From 0-14-0-80-60-11 sp049322355 (lineage in GTDB: Bacteria > Desulfobacterota > Desulfobaccia > Desulfobaccales > 0-14-0-80-60-11): DNA of 64,000 bases. Of this stretch, positions 34,346 to 44,323 are shown in pieces. The position numbers and the translations under genes were made by a program. How positions within the stretch are numbered: position 1 is the first letter of the stretch; each line of letters starts with the position of its first letter. The notes under the pieces are model-generated. The model was not told where the DNA came from. It did not search any database and was given only the letters and a program-made list of their open reading frames with translations. The stretch spans positions 91,601 through 155,600 of the forward strand of contig JBMORG010000025.1 of the NCBI GenBank assembly GCA_049322355.1, written 5' to 3'.

Positions 34346-36145
34346 ATGAGCAGGATGCGCACCTGGTGGGCCTGGCTTTCCAACCCCGACAACCGGGGTA
34401 CCATAGCCCTGCTGGGCGGTGCTGCGGTTACCATAATCGGAGCAGCCTGGGCTCTCTATCTCCACTTCTATAAAGCTCCTTCAGATATCAAAACAGCCAT
34501 TACCGGGGTCCAGATCCGCGGCAGCGTCACCGCCGGCCGGGACGTGGTCATCCAGAACATCCAGACCACCCCGGAGCAGTTCGACGCTTTCCTCCAAAAG
34601 CGTTTGAAAGAAATCGTGGCTCAACTCTCCCAGGCCGATCCACAGCAACGGGCCTTGTTGGAGAGAGAACTGGCCGCCATTAAGGCCAAGCATGACAACT
34701 TACAAAAAGCTTACGAGGAGCAGAAAGTTAAATTGGCCGAGGCCTATCAGGCCTTAGATCAATTCAAACAGGAAGTCCCGTCAGGGCAGATAGAGCAGGC
34801 CCAAAAGGCCCTGGCGCAAGGTGAGACCGGGGCGGCGGAAAAGCTCTTTCATCAGGCATTGGAGAAGAGCACGGTAGAGGCCGAAAAGCGCACCGCCGAG
34901 GCGGCGGCCGCCGCCTACCAGTTGGGGGTGCTGGCGGAGAGCCGCATCGACTACGGGCAGGCGGAACGCTACTTCCGTCAGGCGGTGCAGCTACAGCCGG
35001 ACAACCCGTGGTATCTGAATAGGGCGGGCAATCTGAGCCATACGTTAGGACACCATCAGGAAAGCGAGAAGATGCTCAAACGGGCCCTGGAGATCAGGGA
35101 GAAGTCCCTCAATCCGGAACACCCGGATGTGGCCGTCAGCCTCAACAACCTGGCGGCGCTCTATGATGCCCAGGGGAAGTACGGAGAGGCCGAGCTGCTG
35201 CATAAGCAGGCATTGACCATCCTGGAAAAGGCCCTGGGACCGGAGCATCCGGATGTAGCCGCCGGCCTTAACAACCTGGCAGAACTTTACTGGTCCCAGG
35301 GGAAGTACCTGGAGGCCGAGCCGATGTACCGGCGGGCCCTGGCCATCAGTGAAAAGACTTTGGGACCGGAGCATCCGGACGTGGCCAACAGCCTCAACAG
35401 CCTGGCATCACTTTACGTGTACCAGGGGAGGTACGATGCGGCGGAGCCGTTGTATCGGCGAGCCCTGGCCATCAGCGAAAAGGCTTTAGGACCGGAGCAT
35501 CCGGATGTGGCTACCGGCCTCAACAATCTGGCGGAGCTTTACTGGTCCCAAGGGAAGTTTAGGGAGGCGGAGCCGCTTCATCAGCAGGCCCTGGCCGTTC
35601 GAGAAAGAGTTCTGGGACCGTGGCACCCAGACGTGGCTAAAAGCCTCAACAATCTGGCAGGACTTTACGGGGCCCAGGGCAGATACAGGGAGGCAGAGCC
35701 GTTTTATCAGCGTTCCCTGGCCATCTTTGAACAGGTCCTGGGTCCGGAGCACCCGCATGTGGCTAACCTTCTCAACAACCTGGCAGAACTTTACGGAGCC
35801 CAGGGCAGATATAAGGAGGCGGAGCTGCTGCATCAGCGTTCCCTGGCCATTAGAGAAAAGATGCTGGGACTGGAACACCCGGACGTGGGCACCAGCCTCA
35901 ACAACCTGGCAGGACTTTGCCAGGCCCAGAACAGGCACGGAGAGGCGGAGTCGTTGTATAAGCGAGCCTTGGCGATCTTCGAAAAGATAGGGGGGCCAGG
36001 CCACCCCCAAGTGGCTATCTGTCTGCAAAACTATTCTGAGTTATTGAGGAAAATGGGCCGGAAAGCGGAAGCAGAACCCCTGGAAGCCCGGGCCCGGGCG
36101 ATTAAGAGAAAGCATGCCGAGAAAAAGCCTCAGTCCCGGAAGTAA
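34346..36145 (+). CDS. Membrane-anchored TPR protein of the kinesin-light-chain type
   Basis: About 599 residues from the ATG at 34346 (GGGAGG site seven bases upstream; an earlier reading from 34262 lacks one). One membrane helix (GTIALLGGAAVTIIGAAWALYL, about 18-39) is followed by a short beta-like piece (GVQIRGSVTAGRDVVIQNI), a long coiled coil (about 80-150) and tetratricopeptide repeats. Eight 42-residue units with the core EHPDVAxSLNNLAxLYxxQG run from about residue 255 to 565. Such proteins are scaffolds for other proteins; the partner is unknown. The 126-base DNA repeats are alike enough to recombine. Confidence 0.85.
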   Translation: MSRMRTWWAWLSNPDNRGTIALLGGAAVTIIGAAWALYLHFYKAPSDIKTAITGVQIRGSVTAGRDVVIQNIQTTPEQFDAFLQKRLKEIVAQLSQADPQQRALLERELAAIKAKHDNLQKAYEEQKVKLAEAYQALDQFKQEVPSGQIEQAQKALAQGETGAAEKLFHQALEKSTVEAEKRTAEAAAAAYQLGVLAESRIDYGQAERYFRQAVQLQPDNPWYLNRAGNLSHTLGHHQESEKMLKRALEIREKSLNPEHPDVAVSLNNLAALYDAQGKYGEAELLHKQALTILEKALGPEHPDVAAGLNNLAELYWSQGKYLEAEPMYRRALAISEKTLGPEHPDVANSLNSLASLYVYQGRYDAAEPLYRRALAISEKALGPEHPDVATGLNNLAELYWSQGKFREAEPLHQQALAVRERVLGPWHPDVAKSLNNLAGLYGAQGRYREAEPFYQRSLAIFEQVLGPEHPHVANLLNNLAELYGAQGRYKEAELLHQRSLAIREKMLGLEHPDVGTSLNNLAGLCQAQNRHGEAESLYKRALAIFEKIGGPGHPQVAICLQNYSELLRKMGRKAEAEPLEARARAIKRKHAEKKPQSRK

Positions 36146-36217
36146 TCTTGAGGTTCATGGTTACGTGTACCTTGGAGGGAGGGAAGAAGGTGGCGAAGCA
36201 GAGCTTCGCCGTAAAGC

Positions 36218-36247
36218 CTCGTTCCCAAGCTGGAGCTTGGGAACGAG
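36218..36247. repeat. Family F palindrome, copy 1
   Basis: CTCGTTCCCAAGCT GG AGCTTGGGAACGAG, 14-base perfect arms. Copies at 53381-53408 and, degenerate, 53321-53345 and 59472-59500. Confidence 0.75.
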
Positions 36248-36340
36248 GGTAGGAGGGCGTTTAGAGCTGTGGAACGGTTGACCGCAGTTTATAAAAAATA
36301 TTTGACAGCGACGGCTCGATAGGATAGATAACCAATTAAG

Positions 36341-36394
36341 ATGATTATTCGAGTCAACAACTGGTGCTGGTGGCGCGAGATGGCGGGTTCGTGA
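36341..36394 (+). CDS. trpL: trp operon leader peptide
   Basis: A 17-codon reading frame MIIRVNNWCWWREMAGS with three Trp codons at 36362-36364, 36368-36370 and 36371-36373, in a protein too short to mean anything else. It sits upstream of a competing pair of hairpins and of trpE. Stalling at the Trp codons when charged tRNA-Trp is scarce would leave 36389-36396 free to form the antiterminator. No good ribosome site is seen (AATTAAG), which lowers certainty about its translation rate. Confidence 0.8.
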   Translation: MIIRVNNWCWWREMAGS

Positions 36395-36455
36395 GGTGCG
36401 TCCGGCAACTGGTTTGATATTTTAGGGCCCCTCACGAGAGGGGCTTTGGTTTTTT
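36389..36455 (+). promoter_or_regulatory. Transcription attenuator of the trp operon
   Basis: TCGTGAGG (36389-36396), which includes the leader stop codon, pairs perfectly with CCTCACGA (36430-36437) as the antiterminator. The latter overlaps the terminator stem GCCCCTC (36427-36433) / GAGGGGC (36438-36444), loop ACGA, followed by TTTGGTTTTTT. The two structures are mutually exclusive. A ribosome that reaches the leader stop covers the first arm and lets the terminator form. Confidence 0.85.
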
Positions 36456-36465
36456 CAGGGGGAAA

Positions 36466-36498
36466 AAGCCGTGGCCCACAGGGTGCACGGCTTTTTTT
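36466..36498 (+). terminator. Second tandem intrinsic terminator upstream of trpE
   Basis: AAGCCGTG (36466-36473) pairs with CACGGCTT (36486-36493), then TTTTT. It lies 11 bases after the attenuator terminator and about 270 bases before trpE. Confidence 0.75.
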
Positions 36499-36539
36499 AT
36501 GAACCGCCGATGGTTGGTTGCGAAAACAGCCAAAAAATT

Positions 36540-36645
36540 CCCTCCCCTTAACGTGGGAAGGATAGGGTGGGGGTGAAATAGTTCGCATCTTCGATCAGTT
36601 ATCTTCCCCCTCCCCTTAATCCCCTCCCACCAGGGGAGGGGATTA
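36540..36645. repeat. Family A composite repeat, copy 4
   Basis: CCCTCCCCTTAACGTGGGAAGG, ATAGGGTGGGGGTG, then CCCCCTCCCC...CCACCAGGGGAGGGG, between the attenuator and trpE. Confidence 0.75.
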
Positions 36646-36767
36646 TAAGGAAGGAATGTTTGGCAATTGATCTAACCGCCAAGGCACGCAGAAAAAATTC
36701 GGGTTTAACGGTGTTTATCGGCGTAAATCTGCGGTAATAAATAATTATATTAACGAACGGAGCAGGC

Positions 36768-38240
<1,473 letters not shown>

Positions 38241-38243
38241 TGG

Positions 38244-38395
38244 AGCTGTCAGCTTTCAGCTTTCAGCGATCAGCAAAAGACGGTGACGAATTTGTTACTT
38301 TCACCTTGGACTTCTTTCAAGCTTATTCAATAGCATTAAAGGATTCAACTACCAACCGGGAAATGCTGAAAGCTGACCGCTGAAAGCTGACGGCT
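38244..38395. repeat. Inverted-repeat-bounded element between trpE and trpG (family G)
   Basis: AGCTGTCAGCTTTCAGC (38244-38260) and GCTGAAAGCTGACGGCT (38379-38395) are complementary at 16 of 17 bases, with further GCTTTCAGC/GCTGAAAGC copies inside each end. Related GCTGAAAGCT words occur near 40600, 47690 and 58440. Confidence 0.6.
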
Positions 38396-38412
38396 GCTCC
38401 ATAGGAGCAAAT

Positions 38413-38985
38413 ATGTTAGTCATGATAGACAATTATGATTCTTTTACTTATAACCTGGTCCAGTACTTCGGCCAGTTGGGAGAGGAGGTCAAAGTCTTTC
38501 GCAACGACCAGATTGACCTGAAAGGCCTGGAGCAGGCCCGACCCAGTCGCCTGGTAATCTCACCCGGCCCCTGCTCCCCCAACGAGGCGGGCATTTCGCT
38601 GGCGACAATCCGCCATTTTGCCGGGCGGGTGCCCATCCTGGGAGTGTGTCTGGGCCATCAGGCCATCGGCGCGGCCTTTGGCGGCAAGGTAATTCGGGCT
38701 CCACGCCTGATGCACGGCAAAACCTCCCTCATCTATCATGACGGCAAAGACCTGTTCCAGGGAATTCCTTCGCCCTTCGAGGCGACGCGCTATCATTCCC
38801 TTATCGTGGAGCGGGAGAGTCTGCCGGATTGCCTGGCGGTCTCGGCCCAAACCGCGGTGGGAGAGATCATGGGTTTGCGTCATAAAGAATTGGGGGTATT
38901 CGGGGTTCAGTTCCATCCCGAGTCCATACTCACTAGTGAGGGTCTTAACCTGCTGCGCAATTTTTTGAAGCGTCAAAAGGGGTGA
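38413..38985 (+). CDS. trpG: Anthranilate synthase component II (glutamine amidotransferase)
   Basis: 190 residues, class I amidotransferase. MIDNYDSFTYNLVQYFGQLG is the N-terminal signature; LGVCLGHQAIGAAFGG carries the nucleophile Cys (about 79) and VFGVQFHPESILTSEG the His-Glu pair. It supplies ammonia to TrpE. The same protein may also serve PabB, since no second copy is seen here. An inverted-repeat element separates it from trpE, and korDABC follows. Confidence 0.95.
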   Translation: MLVMIDNYDSFTYNLVQYFGQLGEEVKVFRNDQIDLKGLEQARPSRLVISPGPCSPNEAGISLATIRHFAGRVPILGVCLGHQAIGAAFGGKVIRAPRLMHGKTSLIYHDGKDLFQGIPSPFEATRYHSLIVERESLPDCLAVSAQTAVGEIMGLRHKELGVFGVQFHPESILTSEGLNLLRNFLKRQKG

Positions 38986-39046
38986 GGCGTAGTTGTCTGG
39001 ATAATATGGCTCCGCTGGGGCGCCGGCCCCTTCGACAGGTTGATTC

Positions 39047-39346
39047 ATGAATCGTGACGATACCCTTCCACAAGAAGCGCAGCAAGAAGTTGAGCCGGAT
39101 GTATCAGCGGAAGAGGCTCGCCCGGAGTACCGGATCAACATCTACCGGTCCTGGTGCAAATCCTGTGGCATCTGCGCGGCGTTTTGCCCCCGGCAATGCC
39201 TCAGTCTGGACGCCGAAGGGGCCCCGGTGGTGGACCATGCCGAGCGCTGCACGGGGTGCCGCTGGTGTGAGCTGCATTGTCCCGATTTTGCCATTTGCGT
39301 CCGGGAAGTGGTGTCCAAAGAGCAGAAACCTGAGGACTTGGATTGA
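39047..39346 (+). CDS. korD: 2-oxoacid:ferredoxin oxidoreductase delta subunit (ferredoxin)
   Basis: 99 residues: an acidic N-terminus (about 30 residues, DDTLPQEAQQEVEPDVSAEE) and a two-cluster ferredoxin (CKSCGICAAFCP near 42-53, CTGCRWCELHCP near 73-84). It passes electrons from the KorAB active site to free ferredoxin. korA starts five bases after its stop, giving the order D-A-B-C typical of 2-oxoglutarate:ferredoxin oxidoreductase in anaerobes. Confidence 0.92.
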   Translation: MNRDDTLPQEAQQEVEPDVSAEEARPEYRINIYRSWCKSCGICAAFCPRQCLSLDAEGAPVVDHAERCTGCRWCELHCPDFAICVREVVSKEQKPEDLD

Positions 39347-39350
39347 AACC

Positions 39351-40484
39351 ATGAACCACCAGCAACCCCGACTGTTGCAAGGCAACGAAGCCGTGGTGGA
39401 AGGCGCATTAGCCGCAGGCTGCCGGTTTTTTGCCGGCTACCCCATCACCCCGGCCACCGAAATCAGCGAGGTCATGTCCTACCGGCTGCCAGCGGTAGGG
39501 GGAACCTTCATCCAGATGGAGGATGAGATCGCTTCGTTGGGCGCAGTGATCGGCGCGTCGCTGGCAGGGGCCAAGGCCATGACCGCCACCAGTGGCCCGG
39601 GGTTTTCCCTGATGCAGGAAAATTTGGGGTTTGCCTGCGTGGCCGAGGTCCCCTGTGTCATCGTCAATGTCATGCGGGGAGGTCCCAGTACCGGTCTGCC
39701 TACCCATGTAAGCCAGGGAGACGTCATGCAGGCCCGCTGGGGCACCCATGGTGACCACCCCATCATTGTTCTAGCTGCGGCCACTACCCGGGAGTGCTTC
39801 GACCTCACGGTAAGGGCCTTCAACCTGTCGGAAAAATACCGCACTCCGGTAATTTTGTTGACCGATGAAGTAGTGGCCCACACCCGGGAAAAGGTGGTGT
39901 TGCCGAAACTGTCGGCGGTGGAGGTGGTGAACCGGATTCGCCCCACGGCGCCGCCGGAATGGTATATCCCCTATGAGGACAATACCCGGGGGGTGCCGCC
40001 CATGGGCATCTTCGGCGACGGCTACCGCTACCATGTCACCGGCCTGATCCACGACGTCCACGGCTTTCCGACGGAGCGCAAGGACGAGATCGTGCCGTTT
40101 CTGAACCGCCTGTTTCGCAAAATCACTCAGCATTTCAGCGATATCCTGATGGTGGAGGAAGAGCTGACCGCGGACGCCGAAATCCTGGTAGTGGCCTACG
40201 GCTCGGTGGCCCGGTCCGCCCGGCGGGCCGTCCGGGAAGTCCGAACCCAGGGCCTCAAGGCCGGGCTGCTGCAATTGGTTACGTTGTGGCCCTTTCCCCG
40301 GCGTCTGTTGGAACCGCACTTGAGAAAAGTGCGGGCTGTTTTAGTGCCGGAACTCAATATGGGACAGATGTCCCGGGAAGTCAAAAGGATAAATCAAGGG
40401 ATGACCAGGATTGAAACCTTGAACCGCATTGATGGAGATTTAATTACGCCCGGGGAGATTGTGGAAAAGCTGGGGAAAATGTGA
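39351..40484 (+). CDS. korA: 2-oxoacid:ferredoxin oxidoreductase alpha subunit
   Basis: 377 residues from the ATG at 39351; a longer frame exists upstream but overlaps korD and has no homologous N-terminus. LLQGNEAVVEGALAAGCRFF, GYPITPATEISEVM and TSGPGFSLMQENLGFA are the pyrimidine-binding-domain signatures of KorA/VorA. The middle NVMRGGPSTGLPT and GDHPII are also conserved. Together with KorB it decarboxylates a 2-oxoacid, most likely 2-oxoglutarate, to the acyl-CoA with reduction of ferredoxin, or the reverse. Branched-chain 2-oxoacids cannot be excluded. Confidence 0.94.
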   Translation: MNHQQPRLLQGNEAVVEGALAAGCRFFAGYPITPATEISEVMSYRLPAVGGTFIQMEDEIASLGAVIGASLAGAKAMTATSGPGFSLMQENLGFACVAEVPCVIVNVMRGGPSTGLPTHVSQGDVMQARWGTHGDHPIIVLAAATTRECFDLTVRAFNLSEKYRTPVILLTDEVVAHTREKVVLPKLSAVEVVNRIRPTAPPEWYIPYEDNTRGVPPMGIFGDGYRYHVTGLIHDVHGFPTERKDEIVPFLNRLFRKITQHFSDILMVEEELTADAEILVVAYGSVARSARRAVREVRTQGLKAGLLQLVTLWPFPRRLLEPHLRKVRAVLVPELNMGQMSREVKRINQGMTRIETLNRIDGDLITPGEIVEKLGKM

Positions 40485-40565
40485 AGTGAAGGATACACCC
40501 TGGACACCATATGGTTTGAGCAAATTCAGGGTGGCATTGCCCACGGTAAATGGTGTTTTTTGATT

Positions 40566-40582
40566 GGCGGGCGGTGCCCGCC
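40566..40582. repeat. Family E palindrome, copy 2
   Basis: GGCGGGCGGTGCCCGCC in the korA-korB gap, followed by GCTGATAGCTGAACGCTGAAAGC words of family G. Confidence 0.65.
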
Positions 40583-40627
40583 CTACATAAAAAGCTGATA
40601 GCTGAACGCTGAAAGCTAAGAGCTCAA

Positions 40628-41470
40628 ATGCCTGAAGTCACCAAACTAATCCATAAATATCTGCGGCACGAGAAGAAGTTCCCCCATGTCTGGTGTCCGG
40701 GGTGCGGCAACGGCATTGTGCTGGGGGCGCTGATTCGCGCCATCGACCGCATCGGACTGGCGAAAGACGACATCGTCCTGGTGAGCGGCATCGGCTGCTC
40801 GGGGCGCATGAGCGTGTACGTGGATTTTAACACGCTTCATACCACCCACGGGCGGGCTTTGACTTTTGCCACGGGGGTGAAGCTGGCCAACCCCCGGCTT
40901 CAGGTCATTGTGGTCATGGGCGACGGCGACGCCACCGCCATCGGCGGCAATCATTTTATCCACGCAGCCCGGCGCAACCTGAATCTTACGGCCATTATCA
41001 TCAACAACAATGTTTATGGCATGACCGGCGGCCAGTATTCGCCCACCACCCCGTATGGGGCCCTGGCCACCACTTCCCAATACGGCAACATCGAACACGC
41101 TTTTTCCATCAGTGAGATGGCAGTGACCGCGGGGGCCGCCTGGGTGGGGCGGGGCACGGTGTATCACGCCACCCTCCTGGACCGGCTCATGGAGCAGGCT
41201 ATTCGCAAACGGGGTTTTGCGGTGGTGGAGGTCATCAGTCATTGTCATACTCAGTTTGGCCTGAAAAACAAGCTGGGAGGGCCGGTGGAAATGATGCGCC
41301 GGCAAAAAGAGATGGCCGTGCGGGTGGAGAAGGCGCAAACCATGAGCCCGGAAGAGCTGGAGGGTAAGATCACCATCGGCACCCTGGTGGACCGGGACTT
41401 GCCCATCTATACCGAGGAATACAGGCGCATCCGGGAAGCGGCCAAGGCTGCGATGGGCGGGGAGCAGTGA
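40628..41470 (+). CDS. korB: 2-oxoacid:ferredoxin oxidoreductase beta subunit
   Basis: 280 residues with the thiamine-diphosphate site: VWCPGCGNGIVLGALIRAID near the start and VVMGDGDATAIGGNHFIHAA ... NNNVYGMTGGQYSPTT near 95-140. The VSGIGCSGRMSVYVDF and RGTVYHATLLDRLMEQAI stretches are typical of KorB. No Fe-S motif is present in this subunit, which explains the separate ferredoxin KorD. A 143-base gap with palindromes separates it from korA. Confidence 0.95.
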   Translation: MPEVTKLIHKYLRHEKKFPHVWCPGCGNGIVLGALIRAIDRIGLAKDDIVLVSGIGCSGRMSVYVDFNTLHTTHGRALTFATGVKLANPRLQVIVVMGDGDATAIGGNHFIHAARRNLNLTAIIINNNVYGMTGGQYSPTTPYGALATTSQYGNIEHAFSISEMAVTAGAAWVGRGTVYHATLLDRLMEQAIRKRGFAVVEVISHCHTQFGLKNKLGGPVEMMRRQKEMAVRVEKAQTMSPEELEGKITIGTLVDRDLPIYTEEYRRIREAAKAAMGGEQ

Positions 41471-41488
41471 TAGTTTTGGGGAGATATT

Positions 41489-42019
41489 ATGCGCTTTGAA
41501 GTGCGTCTAGCCGGGTCGGGGGGCCAAGGTTTGATTCTGGCCGGGATCATCCTGGCCGAGGCCGCTGGGGTCTATGACGGCAAGTTTGTCTGCCAGACCC
41601 AGAGTTACGGCCCCGAAGCCCGGGGCGGGGCCTCCAGGGCGGAAGTGGTCATCAGTGACGCAGAGATTGATTATCCCAAGGCCATCCGGCCCGATGTGCT
41701 GTTGGCCATGAACCAAAAATCCCTGGACACCTACCTCTTTGATCTGAAGCCTGGGGGCATGCTCCTGGTGGATGCTGACCTGGTCAAGGAGGCGCCCTCA
41801 AGCCAGGCCCTGGCCGTGCCGTTTACCCGGATCGCCCGGGATTTGGGGAAAACCATGGTGGCCAATATCGTGGCCTTGGGGGCCCTGGCGCAGCTTACCG
41901 GGGCGGTGTCCCTCGACAGCCTGACGACTGCGGTGCTGGCCCGGGTGCCCAAGGGCACGGAGGAGCTGAATAGGAAAGCCCTGGATGCGGGAGTGGAAGC
42001 AGCCTCAAAATACTTATAA
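41489..42019 (+). CDS. korC: 2-oxoacid:ferredoxin oxidoreductase gamma subunit
   Basis: 176 residues beginning with VRLAGSGGQGLILAGIILAE and continuing CQTQSYGPEARGGASRAEVV, the hallmark of the gamma/CoA-binding subunit. A GGGGAGAT site precedes the ATG. It completes the korDABC set. Confidence 0.95.
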   Translation: MRFEVRLAGSGGQGLILAGIILAEAAGVYDGKFVCQTQSYGPEARGGASRAEVVISDAEIDYPKAIRPDVLLAMNQKSLDTYLFDLKPGGMLLVDADLVKEAPSSQALAVPFTRIARDLGKTMVANIVALGALAQLTGAVSLDSLTTAVLARVPKGTEELNRKALDAGVEAASKYL

Positions 42020-42164
42020 AATTACTTGTAAAAAAAGAAAAAGATTGCAATAAGTTGTTGGAGGTACCAAATTATAGAGCAAGAACTACAATCATTGTGT
42101 GATGTCATACAAGATTTTGGCGCAGAAAAACCTAAGTTGCATTGTTCTCTGGGGAGGATAAGCC

Positions 42165-44264
42165 ATGAAAAGGTTTATATTGGCGCTAGTTGCCATGATT
42201 GTCTGGGCCTTGCCGGGGAACATTATTACTTGCGGGGCGCAACAGGTTCCGCCGGATTTAAAACCACTCTGGCCGGCGGAAGAAGAGGTCTTGAAGCAGG
42301 TAGCCGCAGGAAAAGCCGTTGACCTGAGAGCACGGTTCGGCGAGGATGATAAGAATCGAAAGATTAGGGGAACGTTTTTAGAAGCATTGTTCACTGCAGA
42401 AGGCATTCCTGGACTCAAAATCCATCGGCGGGGAGTGGTTATTAAAAATGCGGTGATAACAACTGACCTTGATTTGCGATCAGCCGCTATGCAATTTGAA
42501 GTAAAACTGGAAGAATGTATCTTTCGTGAAAATGTTAATTTTCAAGACTGCTTTTTTAAATATAATCTGCAAATTCTTAAGTCACAATTTGACAAACAGG
42601 CTTCGTTTCTTGACCTAGAAGTAATTAAGAAGGCTTATTTTAATGAAACTGTCTTTAAAAGTTCGGCAAACTTTAAACGGGCTAAGATCGGGACGGAATT
42701 CAGTCTGAAGAAAACTCGCTTTGAAGGCAAGGAAACCACATATTTCAATGGCATGAATATTGGGTGGTACTTTGATGGGGAAGGAGCTTTTTTTCAGGGG
42801 CCGATGGAATTCCAGTATGTTCAAATGGGTGGCGATGTTAAGTTTTCAGACTCGGAATTTCATGGAGGGGTATATTTTGCGGCGTCCAATATCAAGGGAA
42901 ACTTAATGGCAAATGGAGCGAAATTCTTAAATGAGAATGATTTTGCCAGCTTTTATGGGTTAAAGGTGGGGCGGCACGCTGGATTTGACCAAGCCCAATT
43001 CAAAGGTCCGGTTGATTTTGAGAGGGCAGACATCGGCTTGATATTCTCTGCGGTTGAAACCAAGTTTCTAAACAAGAAAACAGGTGACGAAACCGCTGGA
43101 GTCTTCCTTCGCAATATGAATGTCGGAACAGTGGCGAATTTTGCCGGTGCAATGTTCAATACAAATTCTCTTAACTTTGAGGGGACCAGCATTGGCGAAA
43201 AATTTTATGCACCCAAAGCGCGGTTTGAATGCCCGCGCATAGACTTCAGTGGCATGAAAGTGAGGGGGGAAGTCTATTTTGAGAATGTAGTTTTTCAGGG
43301 GGAAGCAGATTTTTCCGATGCTGACATAGTCTCGGGGAATTTCCAGATCACAAAAGATTGGGATCGAAATGAAAAAATGTTTCAGGGGCCAGTTATTTTC
43401 AACAGGGCTCACTTTGCTAATCTTACGCTGAGCGGTACTAAACAAAATATTTTAATTATCCCAAAGCTGTCACTGGTAGGAACAGTAGTAGAGCGGCGAT
43501 TGACTCTCCAGTTTGCTGAAATAACCATATTGGAAGCGCCAGAACTTCGGGCCAAGGGACAAACAACCTTATCTGATGTAGAAATCATGGAACGGCTAGA
43601 TTTAACAAGTGCGGATTTAGCAACTATAAATATCAGCAAGAACGTCACCTGGCCATCCAAGCAAGTTAAATTGTTAGTTGGTGGTTTGACTTATCGGGAT
43701 ATCCCTTCTTATTACTGGAATGACCTCATAAGATTGATAGAAGATAGTCAATTTGACCCTAAAAATTACCGCCAGTTGGAAGAATACTTTAAACAACGGG
43801 GCCAGGAAGATCTGGCCACTGAAGTTTATATCAAAATGAACGACCGGGAATTGGAGCAAACGGAACAATGGTACTGGAAACCCTTGAACTGGATTTATTG
43901 GCTTTTTTATGGTTGGCCAACCGGTTATGGCTCCAAGAAGACTCGGGTTCTTTATATTAGCCTGGGCATCATGCTACTGGGAGCGGTGATCTTTAATCCC
44001 AAGTATCTGAAAAGTGAGCATTCATTCGCAAATGTTAAAAATCCAGCACTGCTAAGACTCTTATTAAGTGTCGATATATTTTTGCCAAAGGTTCCCCAAA
44101 AGCTGGCCGAAATCATAAAATTTTCCGGTCTGGATTTGGGGATCGCCCAAGCCTGGCAACCACCCACGCGGGCGCTCTGGGTTTTCTGCCAGTTTCAGAA
44201 ATTAATTGGGTTTGTCATTGTAATCGCGTTTTTCCCAACTTTGTATAAAGCCATTTTCGGTTGA
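42165..44264 (+). CDS. Large exported beta-helix (pentapeptide-like) protein with C-terminal membrane part
   Basis: 699 residues, AT-richer than its neighbours. A signal peptide (MKRFILALVAMIVWALPGNI) is followed by a long region (about 75-480) in which FxxANFxx-type pentads recur at about 20-24-residue steps (for example FENVVFQGEADFSDADI, FQDCFFKYNLQILKSQF), typical of right-handed beta-helices related to pentapeptide repeats. A helical segment (about 510-570) comes next, then at least two membrane stretches (RVLYISLGIMLLGAVIF near 595-611; FVIVIAFFPTLYKAIF at the end). Function unknown. It has its own GGGGAGGA site and lies between korC and trpD, unrelated to either pathway; horizontal acquisition is likely. 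Confidence 0.75.
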   Translation: MKRFILALVAMIVWALPGNIITCGAQQVPPDLKPLWPAEEEVLKQVAAGKAVDLRARFGEDDKNRKIRGTFLEALFTAEGIPGLKIHRRGVVIKNAVITTDLDLRSAAMQFEVKLEECIFRENVNFQDCFFKYNLQILKSQFDKQASFLDLEVIKKAYFNETVFKSSANFKRAKIGTEFSLKKTRFEGKETTYFNGMNIGWYFDGEGAFFQGPMEFQYVQMGGDVKFSDSEFHGGVYFAASNIKGNLMANGAKFLNENDFASFYGLKVGRHAGFDQAQFKGPVDFERADIGLIFSAVETKFLNKKTGDETAGVFLRNMNVGTVANFAGAMFNTNSLNFEGTSIGEKFYAPKARFECPRIDFSGMKVRGEVYFENVVFQGEADFSDADIVSGNFQITKDWDRNEKMFQGPVIFNRAHFANLTLSGTKQNILIIPKLSLVGTVVERRLTLQFAEITILEAPELRAKGQTTLSDVEIMERLDLTSADLATINISKNVTWPSKQVKLLVGGLTYRDIPSYYWNDLIRLIEDSQFDPKNYRQLEEYFKQRGQEDLATEVYIKMNDRELEQTEQWYWKPLNWIYWLFYGWPTGYGSKKTRVLYISLGIMLLGAVIFNPKYLKSEHSFANVKNPALLRLLLSVDIFLPKVPQKLAEIIKFSGLDLGIAQAWQPPTRALWVFCQFQKLIGFVIVIAFFPTLYKAIFG

Positions 44265-44323
44265 AAATTAAATAAGTTATTGCACTAAACCAAGGGCCGA
44301 ACAAATGGGTAAGGGAGTTCCGC

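Noticed and set aside
39054..39350. N-terminal extension of korA in a second frame over korD
   Set aside because: korD in the other frame is a clear two-cluster ferredoxin; the extension has no homologous content, so korA starts at 39351.
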